Origin: Salimicrobium flavidum
GTDB lineage: Bacteria > Bacillota > Bacilli > Bacillales > Halobacillaceae
DNA: 33,640 nt
NCBI RefSeq assembly: GCF_900156645.1
Contig: NZ_FTOC01000015.1
Span: forward strand, 1 to 33,640
Direction of reading: 5' to 3'
In this document: one piece after another, positions 16,297 through 24,038 of the stretch
How positions within the stretch are numbered: position 1 is the first letter of the stretch
Layout of the letters: each line of letters begins with the position of its first letter
Made by a program: the position numbers and the translations under genes
The notes under the pieces: model-generated
Told to the model about the DNA's origin: nothing
Databases searched by the model: none
The model's input: the letters and a program-made list of their open reading frames with translations, nothing else

Positions 16297-18635
16297 AGAT
16301 GTTCGTCCCTTTCAAATACAACACTACCAAAAACATTTTTCTCTAATCGGTATAGCTTATGCTCAGAAGGTATGTGTACAAGTAATTCTTTTTTGTAACT
16401 TCCAAATTTGAGAGCCTTTTCTACGAACTCTATTAACTGGATAGCGTCTTCTTCATCTTTTTTATTAGGACGATACCCATCCAAAACTGCTAAGATCAAC
16501 TTATACAAGTGATAATCCACATTTAGTTCCGCTTTGTACTCCTGATCGGTAGAAGTATAAGCAACTGTAAGCGTAGTATGAAAATTTCTTATTACAGCAC
16601 CATTACTATTGCGCTGTAGTTGTTCAAGGTGAGCCAAACTTGGATTTAACTTTAAGTGCTGGGCAATTTTAAATGTTCCTCTATTATCAATGTAGATGTA
16701 GTCTTTTTTGGGGCTACCCATCCAATAAAACATTGCTTCTGGTACTTTAGTATAAAAATCTTGAATCAACTTCTTATCATATCTGTGAAATGCATACAAA
16801 TATTTCATATATTTATCGAAGGATTCAGGTCTAACTTGTTCGTTTAAATCTTCTGATGTTAAGTAAGCAGTACGTATTAATGCTTTGAATATAGACTGTT
16901 CAGTTGCGTTTGTAACTTCTCCAAGTTCCTTTTTCATTTCAATATAATCTTCAAACCACTTATAAGGTGTTTTATCCTCAATTAGTTCAGAGATGATACT
17001 TTCCCAATCATCAAGTGTATTCAAAGCTATAAGAACATCATCCGTCTTTTTCGATCTGTAATGAATAGGGTCGAGGTCATTCATAGCATCGAGAATGTAT
17101 GATCTTTCCTTCCGATTGAAAAGAAGCTCTGGGGTAGTATGATTTAATTTCTCAGAATCTACCGACAACAAATCTTCCATAGTCGAATAACCTTCAGGAA
17201 TAACGATATCTGCTATGAAGTTAAATAAAGACCTGGCTGATATCACCAATTTATGTTGAACTATTGTGTTTATTAATAAATCAATTACATGATGTTGAAC
17301 TGTTTTGTTCATCATGAATTGATAGTTATCGTGAATGGAAACGTTGATCCCTTTATGCTTATCTTTAAGGTAGGCTGCATAAAAGGGGTTCTTTTCACTT
17401 GTATTGAATACTTTTTCGAATACTAACTCAAAAAATGAAGAGCGCGGACCTTCTTCCGTTAATTCAAATGGTTGGTAATCACTGAAGCTCATAATATGAA
17501 AAGGACCTTCACTATATTTTTCTTGAATATTCGCTTCAAAGACATGGCTATTATTAATAAATTCCTTTAATTTATTAAATGACTTTTCCCCGTGATCAGC
17601 TTCTAGGAAGTTATTAAGAATACCCAAATTTATAGCTATAATAACTCTATCGTCAGCGCTGTCTATTCTTTGATCTGAGAAGCTATCTAGTTCTTCTGTT
17701 AAAGTCTCTACCGCACTCTTTTGAGGGTCAAAACTTTCTGTGGCATCGTTGTAAATTCGATAACCCTTGAGAAGATTGTCTTCTCTATTGTTTAAATAAG
17801 ATAATAAGTGTGACTTTCCGTCCCCTACACTCCCGCTCAATAATACTAGAGATGGACCACCAGTTTTTTGTTCAGTAGATAAAATTTTCTCTAAATCAAT
17901 TTGAATTTGACGGTCCACGTGCATATAGTCTTTTAACTCACTAAAATCCTCAGGGCTATCCACTGCTTCCTGAGAAGACTCCTGCAACCTTCTAAGTTCT
18001 TTAAGTAAGTAACTTTGATTTGCAGGTAGTTCATAAGGGATGACAGGAGTTATAGAATCTTCTTGCTTGTTTTCACTTTTTCTTTCAGGAGTAATACTCG
18101 TCTCATTCCCTGTTACTCCTTCACCTCGAAACGCTTCTCCTTTTTGTTTTCTTAGTCGTTCCATAACTTCTTCAATTATTTCATCAGGATTTTGATCGTT
18201 ACTAGAAGGAGGAGAAGGGTTTCTATACTCCGGTATCTCTAAATTAAAAGAATAAACTTCAGCGTACCATCTTGCTATTTTATAAATTTCTTTAAATACC
18301 TTAATTGCTTTTTCTACATCATCAAATTTTGGCTCGTGAGCCGCTTTATTCCCTATCACCCTTATGGTGTCCATGCTTTGCTTTGCTTCTTGTGTAAAAT
18401 AACCTTTTCTATCCAAATAATTGATCTTATCAAATAAACTCATTCCATATTGGTCTATATTTTCTAAGTTAAATACATGCTCAATTATAGCTTCAAGCAT
18501 TTGTCTTCCTGCTATACAAGCTGATTGGGGATTTTCATATACAGTATCTTCTATTCTTTTACCTGTGATAAAGGCATCTTCATTCAAGCTTTCTACGAAT
18601 TGAAAAAGATAGTATTGCTCATTAATTTTAGACAT
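16293..18635 (-). CDS. dptF: Phosphorothioate-dependent restriction protein DptF (DndF) with N-terminal DUF4145 domain
   Basis: A 780-residue protein. Residues about 30-125 look like a DUF4145 (HEPN-like) domain, with QSACIAGRQMLEAI and the closing IRVIGNKAAHEP; this domain also caps many restriction subunits. A charged linker (about 130-200) leads to the DptF ATPase: Walker A GSVGDGKS at about 267-274, then RVIIAINLGILNNF near 330 as a probable Walker B strand. DptF is the NTPase subunit of DptFGH. The ATG at 18635 has AAGGTGAGG five bases upstream. As first gene of the island it probably carries the main promoter; a TATAAT and an inverted repeat lie just upstream. The N-terminal extension makes it longer than I would expect for a minimal DptF. 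Confidence 0.9.
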   Translation of the reverse strand: MSKINEQYYLFQFVESLNEDAFITGKRIEDTVYENPQSACIAGRQMLEAIIEHVFNLENIDQYGMSLFDKINYLDRKGYFTQEAKQSMDTIRVIGNKAAHEPKFDDVEKAIKVFKEIYKIARWYAEVYSFNLEIPEYRNPSPPSSNDQNPDEIIEEVMERLRKQKGEAFRGEGVTGNETSITPERKSENKQEDSITPVIPYELPANQSYLLKELRRLQESSQEAVDSPEDFSELKDYMHVDRQIQIDLEKILSTEQKTGGPSLVLLSGSVGDGKSHLLSYLNNREDNLLKGYRIYNDATESFDPQKSAVETLTEELDSFSDQRIDSADDRVIIAINLGILNNFLEADHGEKSFNKLKEFINNSHVFEANIQEKYSEGPFHIMSFSDYQPFELTEEGPRSSFFELVFEKVFNTSEKNPFYAAYLKDKHKGINVSIHDNYQFMMNKTVQHHVIDLLINTIVQHKLVISARSLFNFIADIVIPEGYSTMEDLLSVDSEKLNHTTPELLFNRKERSYILDAMNDLDPIHYRSKKTDDVLIALNTLDDWESIISELIEDKTPYKWFEDYIEMKKELGEVTNATEQSIFKALIRTAYLTSEDLNEQVRPESFDKYMKYLYAFHRYDKKLIQDFYTKVPEAMFYWMGSPKKDYIYIDNRGTFKIAQHLKLNPSLAHLEQLQRNSNGAVIRNFHTTLTVAYTSTDQEYKAELNVDYHLYKLILAVLDGYRPNKKDEEDAIQLIEFVEKALKFGSYKKELLVHIPSEHKLYRLEKNVFGSVVFERDEHL

Positions 18636-18663
18636 TATACCTCACCTTATAACATTTTCTTTC

Positions 18664-18690
18664 ATTATATTCTATCATACCAAGAGGTAT
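18664..18690 (-). promoter_or_regulatory. Probable dptF promoter with inverted repeat in the spacer
   Basis: On the minus strand TATAAT (18669-18664) lies 28 bases before the dptF ATG. Just upstream, ATACC-TCTT-GGTAT (18690-18677) is a 5-bp-arm inverted repeat lying where a regulator would block or assist polymerase. The -35 region is poor, which fits an assisted or weak promoter. Which regulator binds is unknown. Confidence 0.4.
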
Positions 18691-18779
18691 ATATTGTAAT
18701 TAGAAATGTATTATTACTCAGTTTTGACAGCTACCAAGCAATCTTACACAAAAATTTGCGCTCCTCTATTCTAATTGTA

Positions 18780-19499
18780 TTATTTCCTGTGCAACTCACG
18801 AGCCACAGCCTCCAATATGTACAACACCGGCACCTGGGTCGTAATATTCGAACCCTTGTACCATTCCTCAGATACGTAGTAAGGAATATTCACGTCTGAC
18901 AGCTTCGCCACTTGGGAATAAGCATTGTTCGTAATGCTGATAATGGTGCTCCCTACTTCCTTCAGCTGAGTGAGATGGGTCGTCGTGAAGTTGGTTTCTC
19001 CTGATACCGAAAGAGCGATGGTGACACTGTTATCCCGGAATTTCGGGTGGATCGGATAGAAGGGATCTTTCACATACATGGAAAATTTGCCGAGGCTGGA
19101 GAAATAACGGGCTCCATACTCTGCCAGAATGCCGGATCCTCCGACACCGATGAACAGAATGTTTTCCGCATTTTCCACGAGTGCTGCCGCTTCTTTGATT
19201 TTATCCTCAAGGTCCCCTTTCAGGGTGCGTTCGAAGAATTCCATGACCAAATGTTCCGGCCCTTTCACTTTCGCATCTTCCTTTTCCTCGAATTCCATCT
19301 TCAGGCGCACCTTGAATTCCGGGAATCCTTCACATCCGACTTTCCTGCAGAAGCGCAGAATGGTCGCTGTGGATACGTGCGTTTCTTCCGCCAGCTCGCG
19401 TATTCTCATGTAGATGACTTTGTCGCTATTTTTGACGATGTAGTCATATAATGAATGATCGAGATCATTGAACGATGCGATGACATCCTGGGTGAACAT
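18780..19499 (-). CDS. RpiR/MurR-family transcriptional regulator
   Basis: A 239-residue regulator. The N-terminal part (about 1-75) is an RpiR helix-turn-helix: VIYMRIRELAEETHVSTATILRFCRKVGCEGFPEFK. The C-terminal part is a sugar-isomerase (SIS) domain with ENILFIGVGGSGILAEYGARYF, which binds phosphosugars. The frame is open 26 codons further upstream, but the ATG at 19499 has GGAGG eight bases before it and begins the fold. It is divergent from the 6-phospho-beta-glucosidase gene, so it most likely senses phosphorylated beta-glucosides and controls that gene through the palindromes between them. Codon use is clearly more GC-rich than in the adjacent dpt genes. Confidence 0.9.
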   Translation of the reverse strand: MFTQDVIASFNDLDHSLYDYIVKNSDKVIYMRIRELAEETHVSTATILRFCRKVGCEGFPEFKVRLKMEFEEKEDAKVKGPEHLVMEFFERTLKGDLEDKIKEAAALVENAENILFIGVGGSGILAEYGARYFSSLGKFSMYVKDPFYPIHPKFRDNSVTIALSVSGETNFTTTHLTQLKEVGSTIISITNNAYSQVAKLSDVNIPYYVSEEWYKGSNITTQVPVLYILEAVARELHRK

Positions 19500-19531
19500 G
19501 TGCTCCACCTCCGTTTTCTTCCATCTTATCA

Positions 19532-19548
19532 TGTAACAGGGCGTTACA
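19532..19548. promoter_or_regulatory. Palindrome TGTAAC-N5-GTTACA, likely RpiR operator
   Basis: A perfect 6-bp-arm inverted repeat in the divergent region between the regulator and the GH4 gene, about 33 bases upstream of the regulator start. A related half-site (AGTAACA) follows directly. Its symmetry and location fit autoregulation by the neighbouring RpiR protein. Confidence 0.55.
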
Positions 19549-19634
19549 CTATAGTAACAAATGACAACCCACGTCATAACCGACAGACTGGCGCTGGGCT
19601 GTTCCTTTTCAAGATTCCGGACGATACACTTCAG

Positions 19635-19645
19635 GTAATGGTTAC
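19635..19645. promoter_or_regulatory. Second short palindrome GTAA-TGG-TTAC upstream of the GH4 gene
   Basis: An 11-base palindrome sharing the GTAAC/GTTAC half-site with the stronger repeat at 19532-19548, placed 17 bases upstream of the 6-phospho-beta-glucosidase start. It may be a second operator over the early transcribed region. Confidence 0.35.
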
Positions 19646-19662
19646 ATCACTTGGAGGTGGAA

Positions 19663-20994
19663 ATGATGAAAGAAGGAATCAAGATTGCAACGATTGGCGG
19701 AGGATCCAGTTACACGCCTGAGCTTGTCGAAGGATTCATCAACAGATATGAGGAACTGCCGGTGCGCGAGCTTTGGCTTGTGGATATCGAAGCGGGAAAA
19801 GAGAAATTGGAGATCGTAGGAAACCTGGCGAAGCGTATGATTGAGAAAGCGGGATTGCCGATCGAGGTGCACTTGACACTCGACCGGAAAGAAGCGTTGA
19901 AGGATGCGGACTTCGTCACGACCCAGTTCCGAGTCGGGCTGCTTGAAGCACGTGCAAAGGACGAGCAGATTCCGCTGGAGCACGGCGTTCTCGGTCAGGA
20001 GACGAATGGTCCGGGCGGTCTTTTCAAAGGACTGCGCACCATCCCTGTGATACTTGATATCTGCCGTGACATGGAGGAGCTTTGTCCGGATGCATGGCTC
20101 ATCAACTTTACGAACCCTGCTGGTATGGTGACAGAAGCGGTGCTACGTTATTCGAACATCGACAAAGTCGTCGGGCTGTGTAACGTGCCAATCGGGATGG
20201 AAATGGGTGTAGCTCAACTGCTTGGTGTGGACCACTCTCGTATCCGTATCGATTTTGCCGGGCTGAACCATATGGTGTACGGCCTGGATGTATTCGTCGA
20301 CGGGGTGAGCCGGAAAGAGGAAGTGATTGAACTGATTTCGAATCCGGAAAACTCGAGTTTCGTAAAAAATATCGAAGGCCTTGGCTGGGAGCCTGAGTTC
20401 GTCCGCTCTTTAAATGTCCTTACTTGCCCCTATCATATGTACTACTACAAGAAAAAAGACATGCTGGAGAAAACGCAGAAAGAAGCAGCTGCGGAAGGAA
20501 CCCGTGCCGAAGTCGTCCAGAAACTCGAAACGGAGCTGTTCGAACTCTACAAAGATGAGACGCTCGAACAGAAGCCTCCTCAGCTCGAGGAACGCGGTGG
20601 CGCTTATTACTCGGATGCCGCTGTCCGCCTGATCACATCCATCTACACGGATAAACGCGACATCCAGCCCGTGAATACGAAAAATAACGGCGCTATCGCA
20701 AGCATTCCGAATGATTCAGCGGTGGAAATCAGTTCCGTCATCACGAAAGACGGTCCGAAACCGATAGCCATCGGAGATCTGCCTGTAGCCGTGCGCGGAC
20801 TCGTACAAGAAATCAAGTCGTTCGAGCGTCTATCTGCGGAAGCCGCTGTGACCGGTGATTATGAAAAAGCGGTGCTGGCTCTTACCATCAATCCGCTGAC
20901 GCCTTCCGATAACGTGGCAAAAGCGATCATCGACGATATGATGGAAGCTCATAAAGAGCATTTGCCTCAGTTTTTTCCGAAAGTATTGAGTTAG
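19663..20994 (+). CDS. licH: 6-phospho-beta-glucosidase, glycoside hydrolase family 4 (LicH-like)
   Basis: About 443 residues and closely like Bacillus LicH. It cleaves 6-phospho-beta-glucosides in the cytoplasm by the NAD- and Mn-dependent redox mechanism of GH4. Visible features: the NAD-binding start IATIGGGSSYTPELVEG, GQETNGPGGLFKGLRT, NFTNPAGMVTEA, the metal ligands C173 (GLCNVPIG) and H203 (GLNHMVYG), and the tail INPLTPSDNVAK. The ATG at 19663 has TTGGAGG five bases upstream; an upstream TTG in frame is less likely. It is divergent from the RpiR regulator and ends before a hairpin cluster. No PTS transporter gene is adjacent, so uptake must be encoded elsewhere. Confidence 0.95.
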   Translation: MMKEGIKIATIGGGSSYTPELVEGFINRYEELPVRELWLVDIEAGKEKLEIVGNLAKRMIEKAGLPIEVHLTLDRKEALKDADFVTTQFRVGLLEARAKDEQIPLEHGVLGQETNGPGGLFKGLRTIPVILDICRDMEELCPDAWLINFTNPAGMVTEAVLRYSNIDKVVGLCNVPIGMEMGVAQLLGVDHSRIRIDFAGLNHMVYGLDVFVDGVSRKEEVIELISNPENSSFVKNIEGLGWEPEFVRSLNVLTCPYHMYYYKKKDMLEKTQKEAAAEGTRAEVVQKLETELFELYKDETLEQKPPQLEERGGAYYSDAAVRLITSIYTDKRDIQPVNTKNNGAIASIPNDSAVEISSVITKDGPKPIAIGDLPVAVRGLVQEIKSFERLSAEAAVTGDYEKAVLALTINPLTPSDNVAKAIIDDMMEAHKEHLPQFFPKVLS

Positions 20995-21005
20995 TTGAAG
21001 AACTT

Positions 21006-21148
21006 TGTGTGGGGTTCAGATGCTAATTTTCGCTCTGAACACAACAAAAAACAGTTTTGCGTCGGGTTCGCGCATCTATTTGACCCGTGAACACAACGAT
21101 TGCGAATTTTAAGTGGTGTTCAGCCGGAAAAATCGGTGCTGAACGCAA
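21006..21148 (+). repeat. Three tandem hairpins, about 51-52-base period
   Basis: Downstream of licH three units share the frame GTTC-Nx-GAAC followed by ACAAC or GCAAC. The right arms GAAC lie at 21037-21040, 21089-21092 and 21140-21143. Stems differ but pair: GTTCAGA/TCTGAAC, GTTCGCG/CGTGAAC (one wobble) and GTTCAGC/GCTGAAC. Loops vary. The pattern suggests structure conserved by compensating change. Confidence 0.6.
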
Positions 21149-21149
21149 C

Positions 21150-21208
21150 GAAAACCGCAAGCGAAAAGGCCGCCTAAGAACTAGGTGGCCTTTTCGTTTG
21201 CGGTTTTC
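21150..21208. terminator. Long bidirectional terminator between licH and the XRE gene
   Basis: Two 27-base arms (21150-21176 and 21182-21208) pair almost perfectly around a 5-base loop; the only two differences are G-T wobbles. The stem contains A and T runs on both sides, so it can act for licH on the plus strand and for the convergent regulator gene on the minus strand. Confidence 0.85.
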
Positions 21209-21225
21209 CATCTTTCAGAAACGGT

Positions 21226-21420
21226 TCAGCTATCGTTTATGAAAAGTTCATCCACTTTTGTATCCAGTACTGAAGCAATGTTGAAAGCTAACTGCAGAGT
21301 AGGATCATATTTATCATTTTCAATAGCGTTAATTGTTTGCCTCGATACATTGCAACGTACAGCTATTTCTTTCTGTGAAAGGTTCACTGATTTTCTTAAT
21401 TCCCGAATTCTATTCTTCAT
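21226..21420 (-). CDS. Small XRE-family helix-turn-helix regulator
   Basis: A 64-residue protein that is all DNA-binding domain: MKNRIRELRKSVNLSQKEIAVRC followed by the recognition helix VSRQTINAIENDKYDPTL. It is like the short YozG-type regulators found next to small membrane proteins in Bacillaceae. The ATG at 21420 directly follows the stop of the membrane gene, so the two are co-translated. It ends before the long bidirectional terminator. Such pairs often autoregulate; no operator was identified here. Confidence 0.92.
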   Translation of the reverse strand: MKNRIRELRKSVNLSQKEIAVRCNVSRQTINAIENDKYDPTLQLAFNIASVLDTKVDELFINDS

Positions 21421-21723
21421 TCAACCACCATACTTCTTATTCGAAATAAATAATGAAATTAAATATGTCGTAGAAATAGCCACGAGAAAAGTAAATGGAT
21501 TCATACCTTCATAAGGATTCTTCGTCCACACGTTCATATAAACTGATTCAAAAAATTCAACCAAAAGCACGCCGATTGTAACCATAAAAGTATAAGACTG
21601 AGCCTTCATTTTAATGAAACTTTTTCTTTCGTCTCCCAATTTGAATTGCGACACCAAAGTAATAGCTATAAGCAAAACCAGAATTGCTAATGATGAAAAA
21701 AACACACCGACTTCCCAACTCAT
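21421..21723 (-). CDS. Three-helix membrane protein paired with XRE regulator
   Basis: A 100-residue integral membrane protein. Hydrophobic segments lie at about 7-26 (FFSSLAILVLLIAITLV), 46-62 (TFMVTIGVLLVEFF) and 77-95 (FTFLVAISTTYLISLFI), with a charged loop KLGDERKSFIKMK between the first two. The ATG at 21723 has GGGAG about a dozen bases upstream. The family is not one I can name; it resembles the DUF2178-like membrane partners of short XRE regulators. Gene order suggests that its level is set by the regulator immediately downstream. The 300 bases upstream (to the CBS gene) hold no gene that I can see. Confidence 0.8.
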   Translation of the reverse strand: MSWEVGVFFSSLAILVLLIAITLVSQFKLGDERKSFIKMKAQSYTFMVTIGVLLVEFFESVYMNVWTKNPYEGMNPFTFLVAISTTYLISLFISNKKYGG

Positions 21724-22125
21724 AACCCTTTTTCACTCCCATCAGTATGTAAAAACCTTCTATTCCATATAATATCATCAACCAGAAAAGTGTCAAATTC
21801 TTTTTACATACTCAAACATAATCATTCTCTGGCTGTAGATAAGCGTGTAGTGCTTTCTCACGCTGCAAACCAAAGCCTTTCTAATTATTATTTGTTGACG
21901 TTCTCCCGCTTCTCACAATGTTATCCTTTCTCACGGACCTGAAGAAATACCCGGAAGACCTCCTCCACTTTCAGAAAAAAAGAGAATTATTATCAACAAT
22001 AACCTTATGTGCCCCCTGACTTTAGTAGTGACTTCACTGAATATCTTAATATCACGTTTGGTACTCCCAATAAAAGTAAATCATACGTATATAAGATGTT
22101 AATCAACTAGAAAGGATGTGCAACT

Positions 22126-22548
22126 ATGACAAAACTGAAAGAGTATATGAGTACAAACACAGTTTCTTGCGACTCCACGGATAATTTGATGACTCTTGCT
22201 AAGCAGATGAGAGAAGAAGACGTAGGGTTCATACCTATCGTTGAAAATGGTCAGTATTCAGGTGTAGTGACTGATCGTGATATCGTAGTAAAAGGATTAG
22301 CCAAAGGCTCCCCAGAGGAGGTCAAAGCTTCTGAGATCATGACGGAAAAAATCATTACAGGAACCTCTGACATGGAAATCGACGAAGCTTCCCGGCTTAT
22401 GCAGGACCACCAGATCCGTCGTCTGCTGATTGTCGACGATAACAAAATCAGTGGTGTCGTCAGTATAGGCGATATCGGACTGAAAGGTTCTGATGAAGTA
22501 GCTGGCAATATAGTAACTGAAACATCCAAAGGAAAAAGCGACAAATAA
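22126..22548 (+). CDS. CBS-domain-pair protein (YhcV-like)
   Basis: A 140-residue cytoplasmic protein made of two CBS motifs: about 8-62, ending GVVTDRDIVVKGLA, and about 70-126, ending GVVSIGDIGLKG. Such pairs bind adenine nucleotides and act as sensors; B. subtilis YhcV has the same length and layout. The ATG at 22126 is preceded by AGAAAGGATG. It is a single-gene unit followed by a good terminator. The 330 bases upstream contain AT-rich promoter-like DNA but no gene. No fused enzymatic domain is present. Confidence 0.92.
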   Translation: MTKLKEYMSTNTVSCDSTDNLMTLAKQMREEDVGFIPIVENGQYSGVVTDRDIVVKGLAKGSPEEVKASEIMTEKIITGTSDMEIDEASRLMQDHQIRRLLIVDDNKISGVVSIGDIGLKGSDEVAGNIVTETSKGKSDK

Positions 22549-22623
22549 CAACTGACGGAAGTTTTCACTTCTGAATAATAGAACCCATGCTTTGCCAAGA
22601 TCTAAAGCACCCATAAAAACTAT

Positions 22624-22666
22624 GGCCGCTGACTCTTCCTTAATTCGTAGGAGTCGCGGCCTTTTT
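22624..22666 (+). terminator. Terminator downstream of the CBS gene
   Basis: GGCCGCTGACTC pairs with GAGTCGCGGCC (one bulge) and is followed by TTTTT at 22662-22666, a typical intrinsic terminator for the plus-strand CBS gene. Confidence 0.8.
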
Positions 22667-22696
22667 CTGTCTGATAAATCTCCGATCATCATCCAT

Positions 22697-23035
22697 TCAC
22701 TCACTGGTAATCGTATCGTTCAATTTCTCCCGGTACTTGTCGCTCCACTTCTTCTCGTCCTTGACCAACTCGTCACAGAATGATGCTACATCTTCTCCTA
22801 TGAGTTCAGTGACCGTCTTTCCTTCCGCCGCCCCCTCTTCGAAGAGATCGAGAATTCCTCCGAAAATGCGTCTGGCACCCTTCCAATCCATTAGCCCTCC
22901 GGTCGTCCATAGATACTTCTGAATCGCTTTATAAGCATCATAATATTCTTCAGGAAGTTCTTTCGCGCGGGATTCCATCGCTTTCCATTCGCGCTTGTCA
23001 GCCATCGTACCAGTGATTTTTTCAAATATATTCAT
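22697..23035 (-). CDS. DUF1048-family protein
   Basis: About 112 residues, soluble and acidic, with the family's features: MNIFEKITG at the start, [20 protein letters not shown] and [22 protein letters not shown]. The function of DUF1048 proteins is unknown, but they are regularly encoded directly after a PadR-type regulator, as here. The reading frame begins with ATG at 23041, overlapping the padR stop as ATGA; I choose the ATG two codons later because GAGAGG is then about nine bases upstream. The pair is one operon, probably repressed by its own PadR protein. Confidence 0.88.
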   Translation of the reverse strand: MNIFEKITGTMADKREWKAMESRAKELPEEYYDAYKAIQKYLWTTGGLMDWKGARRIFGGILDLFEEGAAEGKTVTELIGEDVASFCDELVKDEKKWSDKYREKLNDTITSE

Positions 23036-23037
23036 GT

Positions 23038-23373
23038 TCATTCCCCTCTCTGATTTCCATTTTTAAGTTTATTGATGGTACCGGATACGAATTCCCATTT
23101 GTCCCAAAATAGCTCCAGATGCTCCCGTCCCGCTTCATTCAGGGTATAAAACTTACGGGGAGGTCCCATATTCGATGGCTTTTTCTCGATATTCACAAGG
23201 TCATTCTTCTCAAGGCGCATAGTGATTGTATAGACAGTACCTTCCACGACATCGGTGAAACCGAGCTCCCGTAGCTGCTGGGTTATTTCATACCCGTATG
23301 TTTCTCCCCGACTGATGATTTCAAGCACGCATCCTTCGAGCACCCCTTTCATCATTTCTCTGAAGTTCCCCAT
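23038..23373 (-). CDS. PadR-family transcriptional regulator
   Basis: A 111-residue winged-helix regulator: [31 protein letters not shown] is the first part of the PadR domain, followed by [18 protein letters not shown] and the wing [13 protein letters not shown]. The ATG at 23373 has AAGGAG eight bases upstream; a GTG two codons earlier is too close to that site. It overlaps the DUF1048 gene by four bases. PadR proteins of this group repress their own operon and respond to small molecules; the ligand cannot be deduced. Confidence 0.93.
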   Translation of the reverse strand: MGNFREMMKGVLEGCVLEIISRGETYGYEITQQLRELGFTDVVEGTVYTITMRLEKNDLVNIEKKPSNMGPPRKFYTLNEAGREHLELFWDKWEFVSGTINKLKNGNQRGE

Positions 23374-23427
23374 CTGCACCGCTCCTTACGTTATTCAGTA
23401 TTCTGTTATACTGGTATGAAGTAACAC

Positions 23428-23447
23428 TTACTACAAGTACATAGTAA
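23428..23447. promoter_or_regulatory. Inverted repeat TTACTA-N8-TAGTAA upstream of padR
   Basis: Perfect 6-bp arms separated by eight bases lie about 55 bases upstream of the padR start in an AT-rich promoter region. This is the likeliest binding site for the PadR protein itself. A TATAAC lies downstream of it, but I could not assign a good -35. Confidence 0.45.
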
Positions 23448-23495
23448 TACATATTACCGAAGAAATCAAGCCGAATGATTCGGCTTTGGGCAAAG

Positions 23496-23527
23496 AAAAA
23501 CCTCCTGGGTCCGGTTAACCCAAGAGG
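23496..23527 (-). terminator. Terminator of the NTF2-like gene
   Basis: On the minus strand CCTCTTGGGT pairs with ACCCAGGAGG around TAACCGG and is followed by TTTTT, just after the stop of the gene that ends at 23542. Confidence 0.75.
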
Positions 23528-23541
23528 CTCGTTAGAAGAAC

Positions 23542-23985
23542 TCAGCCGCTCTGTTCTTTCAGTTCATTCGTCATTTCCTCTACCAGTTCCGGCCTACCAT
23601 GAAATTGTGCAGGAGTATTCTGAAATAGCTCAACTTTCCATTCGTCCTTCTCGCGTATCAACACGAGGGTATGATGTGTATTCATTTCCGGATTGATATC
23701 ATCCTCACCCGGCGTCACCATCCCGGCAATCGCACGCAGAAGTACCGACTGCTCACCGAGGAATTTCACTTCTTTAACTTTATGTATGAATGGAGGTGTA
23801 GGATGGTTTTCGAAAATCGGCTGCAAGTGAGAAACGATTTCTTCCCGGTTCTGGACAAGGCTTCCGTCAAACCCTATCAGTTCCCCGCTATCAGTGAATA
23901 GTTCAGCCATTCTCTCAGCATTACGATCGTTCCATGCTTTGATCAACTGTTCATAAGTTTCTTTGACTTCCGTTTCCTGATTCAT
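23542..23985 (-). CDS. SgcJ/EcaC-type NTF2-like (SnoaL-fold) protein
   Basis: A 147-residue single-domain protein of the NTF2/SnoaL fold: an N-terminal helix (EVKETYEQLIKAWNDRNAERMAELFTD), GFDGSLVQNREEIVSHLQPIF, and the closing strands HHTLVLIREKDEWKVELFQNTPAQF. It matches proteins annotated as SgcJ/EcaC family oxidoreductases, whose true activity is mostly unknown. The ATG at 23985 has GAGGAG eight bases upstream; the open frame reaches 24000. It is a single-gene unit with its own terminator. No membrane or export signal is visible. Confidence 0.88.
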   Translation of the reverse strand: MNQETEVKETYEQLIKAWNDRNAERMAELFTDSGELIGFDGSLVQNREEIVSHLQPIFENHPTPPFIHKVKEVKFLGEQSVLLRAIAGMVTPGEDDINPEMNTHHTLVLIREKDEWKVELFQNTPAQFHGRPELVEEMTNELKEQSG

Positions 23986-24038
23986 GAAAACACTCCTCAT
24001 TAGTTGATGAATTCATTTCAACGTATCTTGTGTAGCTG

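Noticed and set aside
21006-21148. Tandem units with regular spacing, as in a CRISPR array
   Set aside because: Only three units, each itself a hairpin with variable stem and loop; no exact repeat and no cas genes nearby.
21611-21796. Frame MTLFWLMILYGIEGFYILMG overlapping the membrane gene
   Set aside because: It overlaps the better-supported 100-aa gene in another frame and ends in a low-quality tail; a frameshifted longer gene is possible but not supported.
22251-22704. Minus-strand frames opposite the CBS gene
   Set aside because: They run through the CBS gene and its terminator and carry no recognisable motif.
23469-23485. Hairpin AGCCGAA-TGA-TTCGGCT as a terminator
   Set aside because: No T-run on either strand; a better terminator lies next to it at 23496-23527.
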